Assembly: GCA_934217675.1 (NCBI GenBank)
Contig: CAKQCV010000075.1
Coordinates: 1-11,370 of the forward strand
Direction of reading: 5' to 3'
DNA from: an uncultured Prevotella sp.
GTDB lineage: Bacteria; Bacteroidota; Bacteroidia; Bacteroidales; Bacteroidaceae
Length of the DNA: 11,370 nucleotides
Shown here: positions 6,648 through 11,370 of the stretch, in pieces
How positions within the stretch are numbered: the first letter of the stretch is position 1
How the letters are laid out: each line of letters starts with the position of its first letter
The notes under the pieces: generated by a model
Seen by the model: the letters and a program-made list of their open reading frames with translations, nothing else
Told to the model about the DNA's origin: nothing
The model's database searches: none
Translations under genes and position numbers: made by a program

Positions 6648-6966
6648 TTTCTGTGTTATCTTGTTTTTCATCATCGCTAAGTACGAATATGTCTTCGTCA
6701 TCAGCTTTCATCATGTAATTCTCTCTTGCTATTTTTGTAATAGCCTTTGGGTTACGACGCAGTTCGTTCAACTTTTGCTCATCGCGTTCGTATTGGCTAT
6801 TGTATTTTTCTATTTGTTCGTTCAGTTCGTTTATTTGTATTGCATATTGCATGCGTGTGAGGAAACTGTTGTCATCAATGATACCAACAAGCAATCCGCC
6901 AATGATTATTACAATCCAATAGCGATTATGTGAAATAAAACTCCAAATAGGGTTTATGCGACTCAT
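6631..6966 (-). CDS. DivIC/FtsB-type septum formation initiator
   Basis: With the start at 6964-6966 this is a 111-residue bitopic membrane protein. Residues 1-14 are cytoplasmic, 15-31 form one membrane span (RYWIVIIIGGLLVGII) and about 38-72 form a coiled coil. The conserved end NPKAITKIARENYMMKADDEDIFVL lies at 72-96 and is followed by an acidic tail. This family joins the FtsL-FtsQ subcomplex of the divisome. An in-frame ATG nine codons earlier (6991-6993) lies inside the promoter box at 6991-6998, so it cannot be on the mature transcript if that promoter is used; the shorter start also fits the family. It is the first gene of the minus-strand block and is divergent from dnaX. Confidence 0.88.
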   Translation of the reverse strand: MSRINPIWSFISHNRYWIVIIIGGLLVGIIDDNSFLTRMQYAIQINELNEQIEKYNSQYERDEQKLNELRRNPKAITKIARENYMMKADDEDIFVLSDDEKQDNTENETTE

Positions 6967-6990
6967 TTTCTTATTTATTGAATAATGATG

Positions 6991-6998
6991 CAAAGGTA
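6991..6998 (-). promoter_or_regulatory. Promoter -7 box for the divIC-like gene
   Basis: The minus strand reads TACCTTTG, a full TAnnTTTG match. Transcription would begin near 6984, giving a leader of about 18 bases before the start at 6966. This helps decide the start codon. The -33 region is not obvious. Confidence 0.55.
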
Positions 6999-7053
6999 AT
7001 ACAAAAAACTGTAATTCCGTTCTGTGTTGGCATTATTTCACAGTTGATGTATA

Positions 7054-7137
7054 ATGTTTAAAGTAAAGAATGTTTTGAAAATATTTATCATGGCTGTATT
7101 TGTAGGCTGCCTATATGTATATTCTTATTTAATTTAA
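7054..7137 (+). CDS. Possible 27-residue membrane peptide
   Basis: The frame goes from ATG at 7054-7056 to TAA at 7135-7137. The peptide begins with a basic stretch (MFKVKNVLK) and continues as one hydrophobic segment (IFIMAVFVGCLYVYSYLI). That is the layout of a single-span small membrane protein or a lipoprotein signal with VFVGC as lipobox. It lies in the divIC-dnaX gap, ahead of the dnaX promoters and in the same direction. Bacteroidetes genomes contain many tiny hydrophobic proteins, but I recognise no family here and no promoter box is clear upstream. It may be chance in AT-rich DNA or the remnant of a lipoprotein gene. Confidence 0.25.
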   Translation: MFKVKNVLKIFIMAVFVGCLYVYSYLI

Positions 7138-7144
7138 GTATGAA

Positions 7145-7175
7145 TTGTGTATTTGAGGAATTATTTTTATCTTTG
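7145..7175 (+). promoter_or_regulatory. Upstream dnaX promoter
   Basis: The -7 box TATCTTTG (7168-7175) matches TAnnTTTG, and a TTG at 7145-7147 lies near the expected -33 position. It is the first of two near-identical promoters, since the box lies within the 22-base repeat. Transcripts from here would carry the hairpin at 7197-7227 in their leader. Confidence 0.5.
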
Positions 7176-7196
7176 CATAATATAGGCTGCACCTCG

Positions 7197-7227
7197 GCAT
7201 AGATTGCAAGCAAGCTTGCATCTCTGC
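7197..7227. repeat. Hairpin between the two dnaX promoters
   Basis: TGCAAGC and GCTTGCA pair perfectly around an AA loop (7205-7220). The stem extends outward with one bulged T and one mismatch, pairing GCATAGA with TCTCTGC. No T-run follows, so it is not a terminator. Its right arm contains the TTG that may serve as -33 element of the downstream promoter, so it could be an operator. Confidence 0.5.
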
Positions 7228-7248
7228 TATCGGTTTGCACTATCTTTG
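7216..7248 (+). promoter_or_regulatory. Downstream dnaX promoter
   Basis: TATCTTTG at 7241-7248 matches TAnnTTTG, with TTG at 7216-7218 near the -33 position. Transcription would start near 7255, giving a leader of about 65 bases before the dnaX start at 7319. It is the closest good promoter to the gene. Confidence 0.6.
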
Positions 7249-7318
7249 CATAATATAGGCTGAGGTCTGGTAATAGAAGTAAGTCTTATCACAACCTATT
7301 TTTAAGATATATATTAAT

Positions 7319-9151
7319 ATGGGAGAATACATAGTTTCAGCAAGGAAATACCGCCCGATGTCATTCGACTCTGTAGTAGGGCAGACAGCCTTGACAACAA
7401 CATTAAAAAATGCAGTGAAAAGTGGCAAATTAGCTCATGCCTATCTTTTCTGCGGACCACGTGGTGTTGGTAAAACAACATGTGCACGCATTTTTGCAAA
7501 AGCTATAAATTGCCAGCATCCTACTGCTGACGGCGAAGCTTGTAACGAGTGTGAGAGCTGTAAAGCATTCAATGAGCAACGTTCATTTAATATTTTTGAA
7601 CTTGATGCAGCGAGTAACAATTCTGTGGATAATATAAAGACTCTCATGGAACAAACCAGAATACCGCCACAGGTCGGTAAATATAAGGTGTTCATTATAG
7701 ATGAGGTCCACATGCTTTCTTCGCAAGCTTTCAATGCATTCTTGAAGACTCTTGAAGAGCCGCCAGCACACGTTATTTTTATTCTTGCCACTACAGAAAA
7801 ACATAAAATACTGCCAACTATCCTTTCTCGTTGCCAAATATATGACTTCGAGAGAATGTCTGTTCCTGAAATAATTAATCATCTGAAGATGGTCGCTCAA
7901 AAAGAAGGAATTACTTACGAGGATGAGGCTCTAAACATAATTGCAGAAAAGGCTGATGGTGGTATGCGAGATGCTTTGTCGGTATTTGACCAGGCTGCAA
8001 GTTTCTGTCAGGGAAATATAACGTATGCTAAGGTTATTGAAGATCTTAATGTTCTTGATTCTGATAATTATTTTAAGATTTTAAACTTGTCAATTGAAAA
8101 TAAGGCTGCAGAGATAATGGTGTTGCTTAATGACATTTTGGCAAAAGGCTTTGATGGCGGAAATCTTATAGGTGGACTTGCAAGCCACGTGAGGAATGTG
8201 CTTATGGCAAAAGATTCTCAAACGATACCTTTGCTTCAAGTTAGTGATGCACAGGTGGCGAAATATAAAGAACAGGCAGCAAAATGCCCTACAAAATTTC
8301 TTTATCGTGCATTGAAAATAATGAACGAGTGTGATGTGAATTATCGGCAAAGTTCCAATAAACGTTTGCTTGTGGAACTCACTCTTATCAGAATTGCTCA
8401 GATAACCCAACCGGATGATGATGGAGTATCTGCGGGGCATAGCCCCAAGAGATTAAAAAGCCTGTTTAAGAAACTTACAGCATCTTTGCAGCATTCAACA
8501 GTCCAGCAGGTGGCTGTTGCTGCAACTGCCACACAACATGGTGAGCATCAAGTTGTGCAAGCTGGAGCTGTACACTCACCAAAAGAACTGGAGAAAGAAA
8601 ATACAAATCAAGATAAGCAGCAAAGTCTGATATCTTCTATAAATTCTGTGAACGAAGGTACACCTGTGGCTCCTAAAAGGCCGGCATTGAAACTTGGCAC
8701 CATAGGTAAATCATTTGCAAATTTAAGGAAAGGACCAGAGAAACCTGTTTATGAAGTGGAAACTGAAATTGAGCAAACTGGTCAACATAATGAATTCAAT
8801 GATGACATGTTGGTGTTGCAATGGATGTCAATGTGTAATCGTATGCCAGCTTCAATGGTTGGTACAGCAACAAGAATGAAAAATCTTATGCCGACAATTA
8901 CGCAATATCCAGAAGTTGAAGTTGTTGTAGACAATAAAATGCTACTTGACGACATACAAAAAATAAAGGGAAGGATACAAAATACTCTTATCCAGACACT
9001 TCGCAATGATGACCTTAAGCTTGTTTTGCGCCTTGCACGCCCGGAGGAAGTAAAGCAGATATTGTCGCCAAAGGAACTTTATGAGAAACTTTGCAAATTA
9101 AATCCGGCAATAAAAAAACTTGGAGACGCGTTTAAATTGGAATTTGCCTAA
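7319..9151 (+). CDS. dnaX: DNA polymerase III subunit gamma/tau
   Basis: This 610-residue protein is the clamp-loader ATPase of the replicative polymerase. Residues 1-220 form the AAA+ core: Walker A GPRGVGKT (46-53), four zinc-binding cysteines (C65, C75, C78, C81), Walker B IIDEVH (126-131), the SRC arginine-finger motif (170-172) and the sensor-2 motif GGMRDAL (214-220). Residues about 221-365 form the collar domain that assembles the loader ring. A variable linker (about 366-480, with GVSAGHSPKRLKSLFKK) follows, then a tau-type tail (about 490-610) that in this phylum would contact polymerase or helicase. The start at 7319 gives the usual MGEYIVSARKYRP opening. There is no A AAA AAG shift site of the E. 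coli type. The gene stands alone on the plus strand, driven by a duplicated promoter and closed by a strong terminator. Confidence 0.97.
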   Translation: MGEYIVSARKYRPMSFDSVVGQTALTTTLKNAVKSGKLAHAYLFCGPRGVGKTTCARIFAKAINCQHPTADGEACNECESCKAFNEQRSFNIFELDAASNNSVDNIKTLMEQTRIPPQVGKYKVFIIDEVHMLSSQAFNAFLKTLEEPPAHVIFILATTEKHKILPTILSRCQIYDFERMSVPEIINHLKMVAQKEGITYEDEALNIIAEKADGGMRDALSVFDQAASFCQGNITYAKVIEDLNVLDSDNYFKILNLSIENKAAEIMVLLNDILAKGFDGGNLIGGLASHVRNVLMAKDSQTIPLLQVSDAQVAKYKEQAAKCPTKFLYRALKIMNECDVNYRQSSNKRLLVELTLIRIAQITQPDDDGVSAGHSPKRLKSLFKKLTASLQHSTVQQVAVAATATQHGEHQVVQAGAVHSPKELEKENTNQDKQQSLISSINSVNEGTPVAPKRPALKLGTIGKSFANLRKGPEKPVYEVETEIEQTGQHNEFNDDMLVLQWMSMCNRMPASMVGTATRMKNLMPTITQYPEVEVVVDNKMLLDDIQKIKGRIQNTLIQTLRNDDLKLVLRLARPEEVKQILSPKELYEKLCKLNPAIKKLGDAFKLEFA

Positions 9152-9194
9152 TGAGCGTCTTGTTTTTATGTGCTGTTTATCTATGCAATGTTGT

Positions 9195-9250
9195 AAACCA
9201 CACAAAAAAAGAGAATGTGCAAATTTACACATTCTCTTTTTTTGTGGTTT
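9195..9250. terminator. Bidirectional intrinsic terminator
   Basis: The left arm at 9195-9219 and right arm at 9228-9250 pair over 23 base pairs with one two-base bulge and an 8-base loop. The core stem is GAGAATGTG and CACATTCTC, flanked by seven A on the left and seven T on the right. It is therefore a classic hairpin plus T-run on both strands. It ends dnaX from the left and the GH95-GH140 operon from the right, both of which converge on it. Confidence 0.93.
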
Positions 9251-9258
9251 ATTGTGAA

Positions 9259-10692
9259 TTAGTTTTTTTCTTCAAGTTCTGTCTGTTCCTTCTTCAAGTA
9301 GTTTTTGCTTGAGTCAACAGCTATAAGAACGCGGTCACTATTGCGTAAGTAAGCTCCATCATAGGTGAAATCAGTTATTTTATTATCCATTTCACCTACA
9401 AATGTCAGTTTTCCGTTAGATGGGTTCATCCACCAAACGTTTTTTTTGTTACCGCTGATTTTCGTGAGGTCTATTTTCATAGGTTTTCCGCTATAATTAT
9501 AGATTAGCATGAAATCATTTCCGCGCATTGCTATAATTCTATCGTAACGCTCCCCGTTTTGTCCTGCGATAATGCTTTGGTCGCCTTCTCCTTCAGTATA
9601 TGGGAAAGCAAGCATCAGCCATTTTAGATATTTCATTTGATTGTAACCAGGATCTTTCATCGCATCCCACCATGGTTTCTCTGCACCAAACGATGCGAGA
9701 ACTCCAGGACGCATGAACTGCATAACTGAATTATGACCATATGTATGACCGAAAGCTCCTCCAAATACAGCCCAGTAGGCATAGCGACGCACATCATAGT
9801 CCATCCATCGTGGAGCAGAGAAATCATGCAATCCTTGTGGAATGTCTTCATACGAAGGTTCTCCGTCAATAACAGGTCGCAGAGGCTTCTTTTCAAAGCT
9901 CATGTCAACATATCTCCAATTGTCCTCTTCAGTATTGTCTTTTATTGTGTAGTCACCGTCACCATTGCGTTGTCCATATCTACGATGCCCACTTTGGAAC
10001 ATGTTGAAATCCATCCATTCACGGTCGTTAAACCATCTGGCAGAAGTCGTTCTGCCTCTTGGATGGAATGTCATTATATGGTTCTTGTCATATTTCTTTA
10101 TTGCACGTGCCAAAGCATCCCATACTTCTGGTGATTTGTCACCAAGAATATCTCCTCCTATAAGCCATATAATATTAGGTTTATTCTTGTATCTTTCGCC
10201 AAGAAACTTACCGTAGGCAGTAGCTTTCTTAACATCCATATCACCAATCATTGACCCCCAAATACAGTCCATGGCAATATATATGCCGTTTGCAGCTGCT
10301 TGGTCAACAATATAGTCCATATGTTCCCAATATCCGTATACTCCAGGTCTTGAAACCTTGCTGAAATCAAATTCCTTGTTGTTGGCTTGCTGACCATATA
10401 CGTTGAAAGTTGGTATAGCATTCAATACCTGAATTTGCTCAACATTATATCCGCATTGACGTTCTTTGTTGAGAAAATATTCAACTTCATCCCTGTTAAG
10501 TCTTTCAGGCATTAGCCACGAAGTGTTACCCAACCAAAAGAAAGCTTTTCCGTTTTCATGCACGATGTACCGTTGGTTGTCAGATACTTTCAGCTTTCCG
10601 TTGTCCCAAGGCTTGTATATAGCCTTTTTAGCTGCATTCACAGCAGTTGTGGCGAGCAGCATCAAGGCTGCGATGAATAGTGTTTTCTTCAT
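9259..10692 (-). CDS. GH140-like glycoside hydrolase (apiosidase-like, DUF4038)
   Basis: This 477-residue protein is secreted: residues 1-20 are a signal peptide ending AVNA. The catalytic (beta/alpha)8 barrel spans about 30-365, opening with DNQRYIVHENGKAFFWLGNT and WLMPERLNRDE. Candidate catalytic residues are acid/base D181 in IIWLIGGD and nucleophile E278 in PVIDGEPSYE, matching the Asp-Glu pair of family GH140. A beta-sandwich domain of the putative collagen-binding type follows (about 370-462, with MLIYNYSGKPMKIDL and WWMNPSNGKL), then a charged tail. The characterised GH140 enzyme removes apiose from rhamnogalacturonan II in Bacteroides. DUF4038 includes other specificities, so the substrate is likely rather than certain. 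The gene begins 34 bases after the GH95 gene on the same strand and ends at the bidirectional terminator. Confidence 0.9.
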   Translation of the reverse strand: MKKTLFIAALMLLATTAVNAAKKAIYKPWDNGKLKVSDNQRYIVHENGKAFFWLGNTSWLMPERLNRDEVEYFLNKERQCGYNVEQIQVLNAIPTFNVYGQQANNKEFDFSKVSRPGVYGYWEHMDYIVDQAAANGIYIAMDCIWGSMIGDMDVKKATAYGKFLGERYKNKPNIIWLIGGDILGDKSPEVWDALARAIKKYDKNHIMTFHPRGRTTSARWFNDREWMDFNMFQSGHRRYGQRNGDGDYTIKDNTEEDNWRYVDMSFEKKPLRPVIDGEPSYEDIPQGLHDFSAPRWMDYDVRRYAYWAVFGGAFGHTYGHNSVMQFMRPGVLASFGAEKPWWDAMKDPGYNQMKYLKWLMLAFPYTEGEGDQSIIAGQNGERYDRIIAMRGNDFMLIYNYSGKPMKIDLTKISGNKKNVWWMNPSNGKLTFVGEMDNKITDFTYDGAYLRNSDRVLIAVDSSKNYLKKEQTELEEKN

Positions 10693-10726
10693 TTCTTTTT
10701 ATTCTGATTTTATTTCTTTTACTATA

Positions 10727-11370
10727 CTATTTCTTGGCTTTTAATTCCACCACTTGTCCCTTTTTGGTACTTATATCATAAAGATACGTCTTTTTAAGTG
10801 TCGGCATGTTCTCTATCTTGTCAGGATAGTTTATCTTCTGCTTGATATCATCTGGAGTTTTGAACAGAGGGTTCTTGTTGTCGCCTTTTGCCTCTTTAAG
10901 TCCTTTTCCAACCAAAGGAACAGCAGAGCGGATGCGTAGATTTCCACCAATTTCAGATTTTACTGTTGCACTTACTATATTATTGTCTTTCCATGTCATG
11001 CTGACTTCAAATCCGCCTCTTGCCTTTAATCCATTTACATTTCCATCTTTCCAGGCATCAGGCAATGCGGGTAGCAGATATATAAATCCGTCGTGGCTTT
11101 GCAGCAGCATTTCTCCAATACCCGCAGCACATCCAAAATTTCCATCGATTTGGAATGGTGGGTGAGCGTCAAAGAGGTTTGGATAAGTTCCGCCTTTTTT
11201 CTTCTCATTGCGTACCAGTGTAAGCTGGTCGCCAATAAGTTTTAGAGCATGATTTCCGTCAAGTAATCTTGACCACAGACATACTTTCCATCCCATACTC
11301 CAACCAGTAGAAGGGTCACCGCGATGTATAAGTGAAGTTCGTGCTGCAGATGTTAGCTGCGGTGTACGGA
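10727..11370 (-). CDS. GH95 alpha-L-fucosidase/alpha-L-galactosidase, C-terminal part (runs off right edge)
   Basis: The frame is open from base 11370 to a TAG at 10727-10729, giving the last 213 residues of a protein usually near 800 long. The internal ATG at 11296 is not the start: in-frame family sequence continues upstream (TSLIHRGDPSTGWSMGWKVCLW). Family marks are the GWSMGWK segment, WSRLLDGNHA, GGTYPNLFDAHPPFQIDGNFG with a conserved Asp (codon 11144-11146), EMLLQSHDG and LLPALPDAWKDG. The end is a beta-sandwich domain, probably extended by about 40 residues. GH95 enzymes release L-fucose or L-galactose; the Bacteroides rhamnogalacturonan II system uses one as an alpha-L-galactosidase beside a GH140 enzyme, matching this pairing. 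The sugar cannot be settled from this part. Confidence 0.93.
   Translation of the reverse strand, partial: RTPQLTSAARTSLIHRGDPSTGWSMGWKVCLWSRLLDGNHALKLIGDQLTLVRNEKKKGGTYPNLFDAHPPFQIDGNFGCAAGIGEMLLQSHDGFIYLLPALPDAWKDGNVNGLKARGGFEVSMTWKDNNIVSATVKSEIGGNLRIRSAVPLVGKGLKEAKGDNKNPLFKTPDDIKQKINYPDKIENMPTLKKTYLYDISTKKGQVVELKAKK

Larger units (their letters stand above)
7168..7262 (+). repeat. Two perfect 22-base direct repeats around an imperfect palindrome
   Basis: The same 22 bases, beginning TATCTTTGCATAATATAGG, occur at 7168-7189 and 7241-7262, with starts 73 bases apart. The 51 bases between them (7190-7240) are themselves an imperfect inverted repeat, with outer ends resembling TGCACCTCGG and CCGTTTGCAC-type halves and a tight centre. 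Each repeat contains a TAnnTTTG box, so the duplication doubles the promoter of dnaX. It looks like a tandem duplication or a small palindromic element flanked by copies of its target. I have a vague memory of similar DNA upstream of other Prevotella genes, which is not proof. Confidence 0.8.

Noticed and set aside
6439..6933. Plus-strand ORF of 164 codons
   Set aside because: It is antisense to two well-supported genes, the membrane protein and the divIC-like gene. Its hydrophobic look comes from complementing their sequence.
7190..7262. Two repeat copies near dnaX considered as a CRISPR array
   Set aside because: There are only two copies of 22 bases, the spacer is itself palindromic, and each repeat holds a promoter box; no cas genes are nearby.

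Overview
The window looks like chromosome from a Bacteroidales bacterium, most likely Prevotella or a close relative. The reasons are a SusC-type TonB-dependent transporter, a DUF4957/DUF5123-like lipoprotein, a DUF4369 lipoprotein, AT-rich intergenic DNA and several matches to the Bacteroidetes -7 promoter motif TAnnTTTG. The genus rests on overall resemblance; no rRNA is present.

Layout. (1) At 1-2048, minus strand, lies the start of a glycan-uptake operon: a surface beta-helix lipoprotein gene followed by a SusC/RagA gene that runs off the left edge. (2) At 2049-2631 is a 583-base AT-rich gap. It holds an inverted pair of promoter-like boxes, an 11-base direct repeat, a 16-base inverted repeat and a doubtful 57-codon ORF. 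(3) At 2632-6966, minus strand, is a housekeeping block. In transcription order it encodes a DivIC/FtsB-like division protein, a small membrane protein, a DUF4369 lipoprotein, dihydroorotase and a membrane-anchored metallophosphoesterase. A stem-loop with a T-rich tail sits just before the dihydroorotase gene. (4) At 6967-7318 is a divergent control region with a promoter for divIC on one side and a duplicated promoter for dnaX on the other. The duplication is two perfect 22-base repeats around an imperfect palindrome. (5) At 7319-9151, plus strand, is dnaX, which ends at a strong bidirectional terminator (9195-9250). (6) At 9259-11370, minus strand, is the end of a second carbohydrate operon: the C-terminal part of a GH95 enzyme gene, then a complete GH140-like (apiosidase-like) gene.

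How it fits together. GH95 and GH140 enzymes are both used by gut Bacteroides against the pectin rhamnogalacturonan II, where they remove L-galactose and apiose. The outer-membrane genes at the left edge may serve the same or another plant glycan. Between these two carbohydrate regions lies a core block for replication (dnaX), division (divIC) and pyrimidine synthesis (dihydroorotase). I see no CRISPR array, tRNA, rRNA, transposase or phage gene. No clearly new multigene system is present. The most unusual items are the duplicated dnaX promoter element, the structured gap upstream of the glycan-uptake operon and the hairpin before the dihydroorotase gene.
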